DNA of 64,000 nt from Collinsella provencensis. Lineage in GTDB: Bacteria; Actinomycetota; Coriobacteriia; Coriobacteriales; Coriobacteriaceae. The notes under the pieces were generated by a model. The model ran no database searches. It was not told where the DNA came from and worked only from the letters and a program-made list of their open reading frames with translations. Positions 43,041-52,305 of this stretch are shown piece by piece (position 1 is the stretch's first letter; each line of letters begins with the position of its first letter). The position numbers and the translations under genes were made by a program. The stretch lies in the NCBI RefSeq assembly GCF_900199705.1, contig NZ_LT904908.1, positions 1,313,243 through 1,377,242 on the forward strand. The letters are read 5' to 3'.

Positions 43041-44226
43041 ATATGCCTTGCTTATCGCCCGGAGGCACCCGTTTTACCTGTCAATCTACGTGGTGTTTCT
43101 CTCCGCCATGGGCGTGTTCATGATTGGGACAACGTTGGGCGGGGATGCCGCTGCGCCAGAGGACGGCGTGGAGTCCTATCAGTCTCAAATCGCGCTTATC
43201 GACCGAGATGATTCCAAGCTGTCGCGTGCGTTGCGCGATTACATGCAAGCAACGGACGAGCTTGTCGATGTAGAGGACGAGTCGTTCGCATTGCAGGATG
43301 CCCTGGCAACGTCGCAGGTTGATGCCGTGTTGATTATTCCGGAGGGGTTTGGCCGGGAGCTCATGGACGCGGCGCATGCGAACGACGAGCTGCCCGCACT
43401 CGACGTTGCCTTTGGTGATGACATCCAGGCGAGTGTGTTGGCGGCCCTGCGTGCCGAGCGATGGGCGTCGCTGGTTGCCGCTGAGGCAACGCTTGACGCA
43501 GACGCATCGGAGCAGGATGTGCTCAGTGCGGTCGAGGAGGATGCGTCCCATACGGCGAGCATCGAGCTCGTTCAGACGCAGAGCGGGGAGACCCCTGCGA
43601 GCAAACTGGAGTTTTACCTGCGCTTTAGCTCGTATTCGATTACATCGTCCGTTGTGGTTGTCGCCGGCGTGGTGTTCGCCGCGCTTGCCGAGCCCGAGGT
43701 TCGCCGCCGTCAGCTCGCGTCGCCGGTGAGCACGTGGAGCCAGGGCGCCCAGGCGCTGGCGGGGTGTGCGCTGCTCACGCTGCTCGTGTGCGTGTGGGTT
43801 GCTTTGGTTGGTCTCACGGCAAGCGGTGCGTGGCCCATGCTTGCGGATGCCCCCGTGCAGGTTGTGCTCTCCTTGCTCGCGCTGTTCGCTTTCGCGCTCA
43901 CGCCGTTTTCGATTGCGTACCTCCTGTCCCAGCTGGGTCTACGTGAGGAGGGGCTCAACTCCGTGGCAAATATCGGCGGTATGGTCATGTCGTTTTTGGG
44001 CGGTGCGTGGGTTTCTCTTTCGCTGCTCGATGAGAGCGTCCAGGCTGTTGCACGCTTTACCCCCACGTATTGGATGGGCGATGCGATCCAGATGCTGCTG
44101 GGCGCGTCTCAGGTTACGCCCGAGCTTTTGAGCGCGGTTGCGCTCGATATCGGCATCGTGCTGCTGTTCGCGGTTGCGTTTGCCTCCGTCGGATTTGCCG
44201 TGGCGCGCTCTCGGCGTGCAGCGTAG
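43027..44226 (+). CDS. ABC-2 type exporter, permease 2
   Basis: A 399-residue paralogue of permease 1 with the same layout: N-terminal helix (about 15-35), ectodomain to about residue 195, and six C-terminal helices with a GGMVMSFLGGAWVSLSLLDE stretch. ATG 43027 lies inside the end of permease 1 behind AGGAGGCAGAG, implying coupled translation. The two permeases probably form a heterodimer. Substrate unknown. Confidence 0.9.
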   Translation: MSICKYALLIARRHPFYLSIYVVFLSAMGVFMIGTTLGGDAAAPEDGVESYQSQIALIDRDDSKLSRALRDYMQATDELVDVEDESFALQDALATSQVDAVLIIPEGFGRELMDAAHANDELPALDVAFGDDIQASVLAALRAERWASLVAAEATLDADASEQDVLSAVEEDASHTASIELVQTQSGETPASKLEFYLRFSSYSITSSVVVVAGVVFAALAEPEVRRRQLASPVSTWSQGAQALAGCALLTLLVCVWVALVGLTASGAWPMLADAPVQVVLSLLALFAFALTPFSIAYLLSQLGLREEGLNSVANIGGMVMSFLGGAWVSLSLLDESVQAVARFTPTYWMGDAIQMLLGASQVTPELLSAVALDIGIVLLFAVAFASVGFAVARSRRAA

Positions 44227-44273
44227 GATTTTCGACAGCTAGTTGCAATCGAATAGTTTGTAGATGAACAGCG

Positions 44274-44310
44274 ACCCGGACCTCCCAAAACCTGCAGGGA
44301 GGCCCGGGTT
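44274..44310 (+). terminator. Terminator of the ABC-2 operon
   Basis: 13-nt arms ACCCGGACCTCCC / GGGAGGCCCGGGT with one mismatch, 10-nt loop and a short T-tail. The tail is weak. Confidence 0.65.
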
Positions 44311-44359
44311 CTGCTATAGTTTTGGACATTGCAAATCTTTTGGAGGACGAACCAAGCAA

Positions 44360-45151
44360 ATGCCCGATTCGAGTGACAGTTCCACGCCGCGACCGAACAT
44401 CGCGGCTGCCCCTGTTCCCATAGCGCGTGCCGATGCCGCAGCGCGGGCGCAGCGCATCGCTCAGGCTGCCGGTTCAACCGCGCGTGACGCCGCTGCTAAG
44501 GTCAAGCAGCATGCGCTTCCCCTGTATACGGTGGGCGAGGAAATCGTCAACTCCATTACACACGGCATCGGTGCAGCGCTTTCCATCGCGGCACTCGTCA
44601 TCATGGTCGTCAAGGCCGTCATGACGGGCAACCACCCTGCGTCTCTCGCAAGCGCCCTGGTGTTCGGCATTACGCTCATTCTCGAATATCTCGCTTCAAC
44701 GCTCTATCACGCCATTCAGCCCCAAGGCGCCAAGCGCGTATTCCGTATCATCGACCACTGCGGCATCTACGTGCTCATCGCCGGAAGCTATACGCCGTTT
44801 TGTCTCATCACGCTTGGACAGGACGGCGGCATTCCGCTGTGCATCGCTGTGTGGGTTTGCGCAGTTGCGGGCATCGTGTTCGAGGTGATCATGCGCGAAC
44901 GCCAGCCGCGCTGGCTCACCGCGGCGCTCTACCTTGCCATGGGTTGGCTCGTGGTGTTCCGCCTGCCGCAGCTCGTGGCGTTGCTGCATCCCGTCGCGCT
45001 CGCCCTGCTCGTTGCATCCGGGTTGTGCTATTCCGTGGGCACCATCTTCTACGTGCTTAAGAAAATCCGCTACATGCACAGCATCTTCCACGTGTGGGTG
45101 CTTGCCGGTAGCGTGCTTGAGTTCTTGGCGGTGGTCCTCTTCGTGATTTAA
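44360..45151 (+). CDS. Hemolysin III family membrane protein (YqfA/PAQR-like)
   Basis: A 263-residue seven-helix membrane protein of the hemolysin III / PAQR superfamily. After a polar Ala-rich N-terminal region (1-52), family motifs appear: EEIVNSITHGIGAALSIAAL, LASTLYHAIQPQGAKRVFRIIDHCGIYVLIAGSYTPF and the C-terminal HSIFHVWVLAGSVLEF. The conserved histidines of these motifs form a metal site in PAQR proteins. ATG 44360 follows TGGAGGACG. Despite the name, a hemolytic role is not implied; roles in membrane lipid homeostasis are suggested for relatives. Confidence 0.92.
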   Translation: MPDSSDSSTPRPNIAAAPVPIARADAAARAQRIAQAAGSTARDAAAKVKQHALPLYTVGEEIVNSITHGIGAALSIAALVIMVVKAVMTGNHPASLASALVFGITLILEYLASTLYHAIQPQGAKRVFRIIDHCGIYVLIAGSYTPFCLITLGQDGGIPLCIAVWVCAVAGIVFEVIMRERQPRWLTAALYLAMGWLVVFRLPQLVALLHPVALALLVASGLCYSVGTIFYVLKKIRYMHSIFHVWVLAGSVLEFLAVVLFVI

Positions 45152-45246
45152 CGCGCGTTTTCACGCATCTGCCTGCCCAGGGAAAGACCCTCGCAAGCAG
45201 GCTCAACCTTGTGTCGTTTCGTATCAGGAGGTTCGAAACCGTCCCC

Positions 45247-46638
45247 ATGGACATTACGATCAGTATCATCACTACGCTTATCCTCACCCTTATCAACGGG
45301 TATTTCTCTATGTCGGAGATGGCGCTCACCACGGCCAAGCGCGCCGTGCTCGACCATGAGGCAGAGGAGGGCGACCGCCGCGCCGCCCGCGCCGCCGAGC
45401 TCTCCGCTGACTCGGGCAACTTCCTGGCCACCATCCAGGTCGCCATCACGCTCGTGGGCTTTGCCTCCTCGGCAGTCGCCTCGACCAATCTCTCCGACCC
45501 GCTCGCCCAATGGCTGACGAGTTTTGGTATCGCGCCGCTCTCCGCAATTGCGTACGGCCTGGCCCCCGTGCTCATCACCCTCGTGGTGTCCTATCTTTCC
45601 ATCGTCGTAGGCGAGCTCGTGCCCAAGCGCATTGCCCTTGCCGACGCCGAGAGTATGGCCAAGCGCGTGGCACAGCCGCTCACGATGTTCCAAAAAGTGG
45701 CTCGCCCGCTTGTGTGGCTCACGCAGGCTTCTGCCAACGGCGTGGCCAAGCTGCTGCGCATCAAGAGCGCCGACGACCGCCAGAATATGTCGGAAGAAGA
45801 GATCAAGTACATGATCAACGAGCAGGAAACGCTGCTCGACGAAGAAAAGCGCATCATCCATGAGGTCTTTGACCTGGGAGATGCTTCTGCCCGCGAGGTC
45901 ATGATCCCGCGCGTGGACGTCACGATGGTGGAGGATTCCGAGACCATTGGCGAGGTCATCGCCCAGATGCAGGAGACCGGTTACTCGCGCATGCCGGTGT
46001 ACCACGAGGATATGGACGGCGTGGTGGGCATCGCGCACATCAAGGACCTGATCGGCCCCGCTATGGCCGGCGAGATCGACCGTCCCGTGGGTGACTACGT
46101 GCGCGACCCGACCTTCATCCCCGATACAAAGGACATCCTTCCGTTGCTCTCCGAAATGCAGACCGCTCACGAGCAAATCGTGGTGGTTGTGGATGAGTAC
46201 GGCGGCACGGCGGGCATCCTCACCATTGAGGACATCGTCGAGGAGATCGTGGGCGAGATCGAGGACGAGTTCGACCCCGACAACAAGTACCTCACGCGAC
46301 TTTCCAAGCGCGAATGGCTGGTAGACGGCCGCTTCCCCTGTGACGACGCCGAGGAGCTCGGCTGGCCCATCGAGGAAAGCGACGAGTACGAGACCATTGC
46401 CGGTTGGATTTTGGACCTTTGTGATTCCCTGCCCGATATCGGTGAGGTTTTTGAGGCGGAGGGGTACAAGTTTAAGGTGCAGTCCATGCGCGGCCAGCGT
46501 ATCTCGCTTATTCGAGTAACCGCTCCTCTGGAGGAACAATCTGTTGATGGCGATGGCGTGGTCGACGGGGTTGCCGCCGATGCATCCGCGCGGGGTAAGG
46601 GGTATGCTGCCGCCGACTCCGATCGCGCCGACGTGTAA
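45247..46638 (+). CDS. CNNM/CorC/HlyC family transporter-like protein
   Basis: A 463-residue protein: DUF21/CNNM transmembrane domain (about 1-190, with LINGYFSMSEMALTTAKR), two CBS domains (about 210-340, with MIPRVDVTMVEDSETIGEV and DEYGGTAGILTIEDIVEEIVGEIEDEFD), and a CorC_HlyC domain (about 360-445). The family is linked to magnesium or cobalt export. ATG 45247 is taken; its AGGAGG is 15 nt away, longer than usual, and an in-frame GTG at 45211 is an alternative. It lies 95 nt after the hemolysin III gene. Confidence 0.92.
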   Translation: MDITISIITTLILTLINGYFSMSEMALTTAKRAVLDHEAEEGDRRAARAAELSADSGNFLATIQVAITLVGFASSAVASTNLSDPLAQWLTSFGIAPLSAIAYGLAPVLITLVVSYLSIVVGELVPKRIALADAESMAKRVAQPLTMFQKVARPLVWLTQASANGVAKLLRIKSADDRQNMSEEEIKYMINEQETLLDEEKRIIHEVFDLGDASAREVMIPRVDVTMVEDSETIGEVIAQMQETGYSRMPVYHEDMDGVVGIAHIKDLIGPAMAGEIDRPVGDYVRDPTFIPDTKDILPLLSEMQTAHEQIVVVVDEYGGTAGILTIEDIVEEIVGEIEDEFDPDNKYLTRLSKREWLVDGRFPCDDAEELGWPIEESDEYETIAGWILDLCDSLPDIGEVFEAEGYKFKVQSMRGQRISLIRVTAPLEEQSVDGDGVVDGVAADASARGKGYAAADSDRADV

Positions 46639-46651
46639 GAAAGGAAGGGCC

Positions 46652-47269
46652 ATGGCCGACTTGTTCAATGTTCTTAAGGTCACGGTGGGGCCCAAGAAGC
46701 TCACCGCCCGCGTGCTCGTAAATCCGGGTATGCCGCTCTTCACCTCGCAGGATGTTGAGGCGACGGCGCGCGTGTACTATCTTGCACCCGCCATTGCCGA
46801 CCATATGTGCCTGGGCGACGCCGGTTCGCGATTCCAGGATTGCATGGGCAACACCGAGCTCGCACACTTGCTCGAGCATCTCACGGTCGAGATCATGAAC
46901 GAGACGGGCCTTGCGGGCGCGATTTCCTCGGGCCGTACGCGCAACGTGATGGGCGATGAGCGCCTGTTTGACGTCGAGATTTCCTGTCCTGACGACGCGC
47001 TTGCCATCGGCGCCCTATCTTCTGCCACGTTCATGATGAACTGGGCGTTTTTGCATGCAAATCAGACGCCGCCCGACTTCCCGGGTACGGTTGCGGCGCT
47101 GACCGCGCTGATCAAGAACCTGCGCGGCGCAGATGACGCCGTTGAGCCCGAGCAAGAGGACGACGATACCGCGGGTGCCGTGATCGACACCGAGGGCGCG
47201 ACTGCGGTTGCGCGTGAGGACGCCGGCGCGGTTGTGTACGGCGGCGCTGCTGCAGAGGACAACCTGTAG
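46652..47269 (+). CDS. Conserved protein with a cyanophycin-synthetase N-domain-like segment
   Basis: A 205-residue protein, not confidently named. The block NTELAHLLEHLTVEIMNETG resembles the EHVALELQ region in the N-terminal domain of cyanophycin synthetases, but the ATP-grasp and Mur ligase parts are absent. The C-terminal 50 residues are acidic and Ala-rich, probably disordered. ATG 46652 follows AAAGGAAGGGCC and lies 13 nt after the CNNM gene, so the two may share a transcript. Function unknown. Confidence 0.75.
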   Translation: MADLFNVLKVTVGPKKLTARVLVNPGMPLFTSQDVEATARVYYLAPAIADHMCLGDAGSRFQDCMGNTELAHLLEHLTVEIMNETGLAGAISSGRTRNVMGDERLFDVEISCPDDALAIGALSSATFMMNWAFLHANQTPPDFPGTVAALTALIKNLRGADDAVEPEQEDDDTAGAVIDTEGATAVAREDAGAVVYGGAAAEDNL

Positions 47270-47322
47270 GGGAACGTTAATAAGCGCTATTGCTGCGTGC
47301 ATGCACTTGTGGCGTACGTGGG

Positions 47323-47328
47323 TATAAT
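47323..47328 (+). promoter_or_regulatory. Consensus -10 box (TATAAT)
   Basis: Perfect TATAAT 53 nt before the YtxH-like gene, without a good -35 at the expected distance. A 7-bp hairpin AACGGCC-GTGT-GGCCGTT follows at 47341-47358 in the leader. Confidence 0.45.
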
Positions 47329-47380
47329 GGTTGAACATTGAACGGCCGTGTGGCCGTTCGTCTCGATGAAGGAGAAAGAC

Positions 47381-47773
47381 ATGGGCAAGGGTTTGAGTTT
47401 TGCGGCAGGTGCAGCGGTTGGCGCTGCAGCCGGCGTTGTTTTGGGCGTTATGTTCGCCCCTCGTCCCGGCTCTGAGAGCCGCGCGATGGCCGCGGACATG
47501 GCAAACGACGCTTGGGATTCCGCCGTTGACATGTATGAGCAGGGTGTTGACCAGGCTCGTAACGCCATGGACGACTTCGGTCCCACGATGGATGCCGCTA
47601 CTGACGAGCTGCGCGCCAAGGTCGACCTGGCCCGTGAGCGCATGGATCAGCTTCGCGAGCAGCTGAACGACGCTGTTGCCGCAGGTACGGTTACGCCTGC
47701 CGCCGACGTGGTCGTCGAGGCCGCTGACCCCGAAGTGGATGCCGACGCCGCTAACGCTGCTGACGAAGCCTAA
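47381..47773 (+). CDS. YtxH-like small membrane-anchored protein
   Basis: A 130-residue protein with one N-terminal glycine/alanine-rich helix (FAAGAAVGAAAGVVLGVMFAP) followed by FAPRPGSESR, the usual YtxH/gas-vesicle-GvpP-like junction, and a charged helical region with coiled-coil character (residues 40-95) ending in an acidic Ala-rich tail. Such proteins are membrane-tethered and often stress related. ATG 47381 follows GAAGGAGAAAG. Confidence 0.8.
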   Translation: MGKGLSFAAGAAVGAAAGVVLGVMFAPRPGSESRAMAADMANDAWDSAVDMYEQGVDQARNAMDDFGPTMDAATDELRAKVDLARERMDQLREQLNDAVAAGTVTPAADVVVEAADPEVDADAANAADEA

Positions 47774-47804
47774 GCACTCGTTTGCCTAGGATTTTACACG
47801 CGTC

Positions 47805-48638
47805 ATGCTTTCAAGTAGTTTTTTGGGGCTCAAGCTCTACCAGCTTCCTGCTGAAGATAAGCGGGTCAAGAAGGATGGAACGCCCCGGAACCCAAAGAAA
47901 ATCGGAAAGCTCCACTACCCCGTGTTCTCAAGTGATGGAACGCGGGTAGTGGGTTTTATGCTGCGCCTGCCCGATATCGCCGGCATGATCAAGCAGCCTG
48001 ATTGGTTTGTGGCACGTGACGCAATCGGGGTTTCGGGCGACTATCTGGTGGTCAAAGACCCCAAAACTGCATTTGATACTCAGGCTGCCAAGCGTTTGGG
48101 CATTGATTTGGACACCTGCCTGATTTGGACGGGCATGGATGTCGTGACTGCCTCGGGCAAGAATGTCGGATACTGCTCGGATGCGCAGTTCAACGGGAAG
48201 ACGGGCGACGTCGAGCATTTTGTTCTGGTCGAGAGTGGCGCGTCGAACGCGCTGGTGGGCCATCGCGAGATACCCGTGTCGTACTTACGCGGGTACCGCG
48301 AAGGCGCGATGATCGTTTCGGACGAGGTGCTCGAGCTGGACTTTTCGGGTGGTGCCGCCGCCAAGGCCGCCGAGGTGAGCGTGAAAGCCGCCGCCAAGGC
48401 ATCTGAAGCCACTGCGAAGGCAAAAGTACAGGTAAAGAAGGGTGCACGCGCCCTTGACGAGCATGGTTCCAAGGCGCTTGACAAGGGAAGCCGCGCTTTG
48501 GGAAAGCAACTCGGCAAGACCAAGGGAATGTTCGGCTCCTTTGTGAGTGAGTATAAGAAGGCGTCGGGTTCGGCGGGAAATCCGTCCAGCGCTTCGGGAA
48601 AATCGTCCGGCGCGAAAACGCGTAAGAGCAAAACGTAG
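47805..48638 (+). CDS. PRC-barrel domain protein
   Basis: A 277-residue protein with two PRC-barrel-like stretches (about residues 1-85 and 95-175; for example SGKNVGYCSDAQFNGKTGDVEHFVL) and a lysine/alanine-rich tail (190-277) of low complexity that could bind nucleic acid or membrane. PRC barrels act as small assembly modules in ribosome maturation (RimM) and photosynthetic reaction centres. The start ATG has only a distant AGGA. It lies 31 nt after the YtxH-like gene. Confidence 0.8.
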   Translation: MLSSSFLGLKLYQLPAEDKRVKKDGTPRNPKKIGKLHYPVFSSDGTRVVGFMLRLPDIAGMIKQPDWFVARDAIGVSGDYLVVKDPKTAFDTQAAKRLGIDLDTCLIWTGMDVVTASGKNVGYCSDAQFNGKTGDVEHFVLVESGASNALVGHREIPVSYLRGYREGAMIVSDEVLELDFSGGAAAKAAEVSVKAAAKASEATAKAKVQVKKGARALDEHGSKALDKGSRALGKQLGKTKGMFGSFVSEYKKASGSAGNPSSASGKSSGAKTRKSKT

Positions 48639-48656
48639 GGAAGGATAGGAGACACA

Positions 48657-50084
48657 TTGCCTAACTACACCAACTCCTACTCCAACAGGCCAAACAACAG
48701 ACGTCCTAAACCTCAATATCAAAAACCCCGCTATCGCAAGAGTGTGGGAAGCCAGCTTCCCAATGGCAGGCGCCGTCAGCAGCAACGCAAGGGAAACATG
48801 TACCTCAAGCGTTCGCAGGGATTCGGCGGCCGCCGTCGCTCGCGTCGCGGGATGAATTCGCGCAACGATCCGCGCCGCGTATACGCGCTCATCATCGTGG
48901 GCTGTGCGTTGCTGCTCTTCTTTGCCAGCATCTTGTGGTACGCCAATCGCAGTGTGGAGATTACGCTCAACGGTGAGACCACATCTGTGCGCATCAATTC
49001 CACTATCGACCGCCTGATTGAGGACAAGGAACTGGACCTCAAACCGGGCCATTTGCTTGCGGTGGACGATTCCGTGTTGGAGAAGGGCGGTGGCACGGCG
49101 TGTACCGTCAAGCTCAACGGCAAGAAGATCAAGAACTCGAAGCTCGACTCGACGGAGCTTAAGGGTGGCGAGGAGCTCGAGATCACCGACGGCGAGGACG
49201 TATACGAGAAACACGAGGTCCAAGCCACCGAGATCCAGCCGGAGCTCGTGGTGAAGGGTTCGGGCCCGGTGCGCTTTGTCGAGACGTGGGGCGAGGCGGG
49301 TCGCACGGAAGTGTGGACGGGCGAGCAGACCGGCAAGACGGTGGATAAGGGCATGGTCAAGGAGCCGGTGGACTGCGTGGTCTCGTGCACGTCGATTTCT
49401 CCGAGCGACAAGGAGAACAAGTACATTGCCCTGACCTTTGATGAGTGTCCCAGTTCGCGCACTAAGGACATCCTGGCGATTTTAGAGGAAAAGGGAGCGA
49501 AGGCGACGTTTTTCGTGTCGGGCGATAAGGTTGCGGACAATACTTCCGTCGTGCAGGCGATTGTGGACTCGGGCAATGAGCTCGGGACGAACGCCTATAG
49601 CGACACGATGCTCACCGAGCTCTCAGCCAGCGATTTGCGCAGCCAGCTTACCAGCGGTTTTGATGCGGTAAAGCAGGCGACGGGTGCTTCGGTGTCGTTG
49701 CTGCGCCCGCCGTATGGCGAGTTTTCGGAGCAGAATTGGGCCGACGCGATGGATTTGGTCAGCGCAGTCGTTACGTGGAACGTCGACTCGGGCGACTGGT
49801 TGCTCCAGGGTGCGCAGACGGTTGTCGACACGGTGGTTGGCTCTGCGGGGAACGGCAGCATCGTGCTGCTTACCGACAACGATGCCACTGCCGATCAGAC
49901 TATCGAGGCGCTTCCGCAGATCATCGAGCAACTCCAGGCGGAGGGCTATAAGTTCGTGACGCTTTCAGAGCTCATCGCAACTGACGAGGACCTTGCGGAC
50001 GTTATCGGAATCAACAAGGCGACTATGCCCAAGGGCGCAACGCTGCCAAAGCTCTCCTCAAGCGATGACGCTGCGGGGGAGTAG
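48657..50084 (+). CDS. Polysaccharide deacetylase-like protein with altered metal site
   Basis: A 475-residue NodB-domain protein, probably surface exposed. Order: basic Arg/Gln-rich cytosolic tail (1-75), one membrane helix (about 80-102), an extracytoplasmic linker with two small beta domains (105-245), then the NodB domain (about 255-455) with LRPPYGEFS and WNVDSGDW. Two key motifs are changed: TFDDGP is TFDECP (Asp262, Glu263), and the metal histidines of the NH-x3-H motif are Asn312 and Asp316 (GTNAYSD). It may be inactive, bind metal differently, or bind glycan only. TTG 48657 is the start, with AGGAG upstream. Confidence 0.85.
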   Translation: MPNYTNSYSNRPNNRRPKPQYQKPRYRKSVGSQLPNGRRRQQQRKGNMYLKRSQGFGGRRRSRRGMNSRNDPRRVYALIIVGCALLLFFASILWYANRSVEITLNGETTSVRINSTIDRLIEDKELDLKPGHLLAVDDSVLEKGGGTACTVKLNGKKIKNSKLDSTELKGGEELEITDGEDVYEKHEVQATEIQPELVVKGSGPVRFVETWGEAGRTEVWTGEQTGKTVDKGMVKEPVDCVVSCTSISPSDKENKYIALTFDECPSSRTKDILAILEEKGAKATFFVSGDKVADNTSVVQAIVDSGNELGTNAYSDTMLTELSASDLRSQLTSGFDAVKQATGASVSLLRPPYGEFSEQNWADAMDLVSAVVTWNVDSGDWLLQGAQTVVDTVVGSAGNGSIVLLTDNDATADQTIEALPQIIEQLQAEGYKFVTLSELIATDEDLADVIGINKATMPKGATLPKLSSSDDAAGE

Positions 50085-50404
50085 GGTAGCTGCGATTCGC
50101 GCTGCGGAGGAGTGCGGGAGCGCGATATGTCCTGCCGTCCGATGAGTACGACGAGTAATACAAAAACGATTCCGTATTTTCAATCGAAGGATGTTATAGT
50201 TGGTCTAGCTGTGTCCATCGGGCATGGCGATGCGGTTGTGCCCGTCGGGCGCAGCGTCAGAAGTAGTGGGTCACGAGAAAGGCCTGAATTGAAAGCGAAA
50301 CCCCGACCTCACAGTCGATGACCCCTGCACGTGCCCTTCCGTAGCGGCGTAATGCCCGCGCGCAGAGCACCTGCCGGGGTGTGTCTGCACAGCGAAGGAG
50401 CACT
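50085..50404 (+). promoter_or_regulatory. Leader region before the MgtE_N/CBS gene
   Basis: A 320-nt gap without a supported gene. A -10-like TATAGT lies at 50195-50200, which would leave a leader of about 200 nt. GGGTCA near 50270 and TGACCC near 50320 can close a long stem. I looked for an M-box or yybP-ykoY (Mn) riboswitch and did not see their conserved words, so a metal-sensing RNA is only a possibility. Confidence 0.3.
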
Positions 50405-52294
50405 ATGAATTACTTTTCTGAAATGCTCAGGCTTCCCGTTGTCGATTCCGACGGCGAGAAGATCGGCATCGTAAACGACCTGGGTATTGCCACGGGCGAG
50501 GTCTTCCCCCGTGTGACGGCGCTGGCGTTCCAGGGCCCGGGTAAAACCCCCTTCATGATTTCCTGGCGCAAGTACGTTGGGCATTTTGACGACGAGGGCG
50601 TGTACCTCAAGTGCCCCGCCACCGATATTCGCTTCTCGTACCTGCAGCCCGACGAGGTGTTGCTGGCGCGCGACATCATGAATAAGCAGATCGTGGACAC
50701 GCAGGGCATGAAGGTCGTGCGCGTTAACGACATCAAGCTGTCCGTGAGCGGTGATAACCAGGTGCGCCTGCTCGGCGCCGAGGTGGGTGCCCGCGGTTTG
50801 CTGCGCGCCATGCATCCGTGGCTCGAGCACGCGGTGGCGAAGATTTGCAAGATGGTCGGCAAGCCGCTGTCTGAGGACATCATCGCCTGGTCGTACATGG
50901 ACCTGCTCGAGCGCAGCACCAAACAGATTAAACTTTCGGTGTCGCACAAGACGCTCTCCGAGCTGCACCCTGCCGACATCGCCGACATCATCGAGCAGCT
51001 CGATCCGCGTCTCCGCAGCCAGGTGTTCGCCCAGCTCGACACCGAGCAGGCCGCCGAGGCCATTGCCGAATTCGACGACGACGAGCTCATGACCGAGATG
51101 CTCGAAGGCCTGTCCGACCGTGATGCTTCGAGCATGCTCGCCAAGATGGACCCCGACGACGCCGCCGCGCTCATCGAAGAGCTCGACTACGAGAAGGCGG
51201 AGAAGCTGCTGCGTCTTATGGGCGTCAAGGAGGAGAAGGCCATTCGTAACCTGCTCGGATACGAGGAGGATACCGCCGGCCGCATCATGACCAACCAGTT
51301 CGTGGCGCTGCCTGCCACGGCCACGGTCAACGACACGATCGACGCGCTGCGCAAGCTCGACGATGACTTTGAGAGCATCTACTACGTGTACACCACGGAC
51401 GCGGAGGGCGCGCTCACAGGCGTGCTGTCTATGCGCACCTTGGTGGTTGCCGACCACGAGGCCCGCTTGAGCGACCTCGCATATCGCGACGTGGTGTGGG
51501 TCGCTCCCGACCTCGACCAGGAAGAGGTTGCGGACGAGATGACCAAGTACGACCTCGTTGCCATTCCCGTTTGCGACGAGAACCGTCACATCCTGGGTAT
51601 CGTTACTGTCGACGACGCGCTTGACGTCATTGCCGAGGAGCACGCCGAGGATTTGCAGATCGCCGGTGTTTCCGCAGGTGAGAACAATACAGGCGAGTCG
51701 ACTCATGCCCTGGCGTGGTTCGCGCAACGCCAGTTCTGGATCGTGGTGTGGGCCGTTGCGGCTTGTGCCATCGCGGCGATTGCAGTGCCCTCGGTTGAAA
51801 CCTTTGACGCGAATGCCCTGACTAGCGGAGAGTCCGTTTCCGCGTATTTGACCCCGCTTGCCCTGAGCGCCCTCATGCCCATTTCCATCATGCCGCTCGT
51901 CCTGCTGGCCTCCATGCACATGACATCGTTTGTGAAGAGCAGCTTCCTCGAGTACGACGACCATGATGACGAGGCAAAGCCGTACCTGGGCTTCTTCCTT
52001 AAAATGACACTTGTCGGTGCGCTTTTGGCGCTCGTGGTATACCTGTGCGGCGAACTCATCGTTACCACGCTGTTTGCCGGCGCCCAGACTTGGGTGGGGA
52101 CGACGTTCCTCGCGTGTTTCAAGGCGGCAGCCGTGGTGATTATCGCGACCTATGCGAGCGCTGTGATCTACCTCGCCATTTTGTTCCGCAGCGATGATCG
52201 CGACCAGAACATCTCGGGTACGTCGCTCACGTTTACCGCCGTGCTGCTTTCCGCCCTCGCGTATACGGTGCTCGGTTCCATGCCACTGCTGTAG
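50405..52294 (+). CDS. PRC-barrel / MgtE_N / CBS membrane protein
   Basis: A 629-residue protein in the order: PRC-barrel-like N-terminus (1-85, and a second about 90-150), MgtE intracellular N domain of repeated helices (about 185-300; RSQVFAQLDTEQAAEAIAEF, MLAKMDPDDAAALIEELD), two CBS domains (about 300-430), and a C-terminal region of about five helices (445-629). That membrane part does not show the canonical MgtE channel sequence. ATG 50405 follows GAAGGAGC. The NRAMP-related carrier begins 11 nt after its stop, so the two probably act together in Mg or other divalent cation transport, with MgtE_N/CBS as the sensor. Confidence 0.87.
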   Translation: MNYFSEMLRLPVVDSDGEKIGIVNDLGIATGEVFPRVTALAFQGPGKTPFMISWRKYVGHFDDEGVYLKCPATDIRFSYLQPDEVLLARDIMNKQIVDTQGMKVVRVNDIKLSVSGDNQVRLLGAEVGARGLLRAMHPWLEHAVAKICKMVGKPLSEDIIAWSYMDLLERSTKQIKLSVSHKTLSELHPADIADIIEQLDPRLRSQVFAQLDTEQAAEAIAEFDDDELMTEMLEGLSDRDASSMLAKMDPDDAAALIEELDYEKAEKLLRLMGVKEEKAIRNLLGYEEDTAGRIMTNQFVALPATATVNDTIDALRKLDDDFESIYYVYTTDAEGALTGVLSMRTLVVADHEARLSDLAYRDVVWVAPDLDQEEVADEMTKYDLVAIPVCDENRHILGIVTVDDALDVIAEEHAEDLQIAGVSAGENNTGESTHALAWFAQRQFWIVVWAVAACAIAAIAVPSVETFDANALTSGESVSAYLTPLALSALMPISIMPLVLLASMHMTSFVKSSFLEYDDHDDEAKPYLGFFLKMTLVGALLALVVYLCGELIVTTLFAGAQTWVGTTFLACFKAAAVVIIATYASAVIYLAILFRSDDRDQNISGTSLTFTAVLLSALAYTVLGSMPLL

Positions 52295-52305
52295 GGGAGG
52301 GTGCC

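Noticed and set aside
50201-50404. M-box or yybP-ykoY riboswitch
   Set aside because: Their conserved core words are not visible in this stretch.
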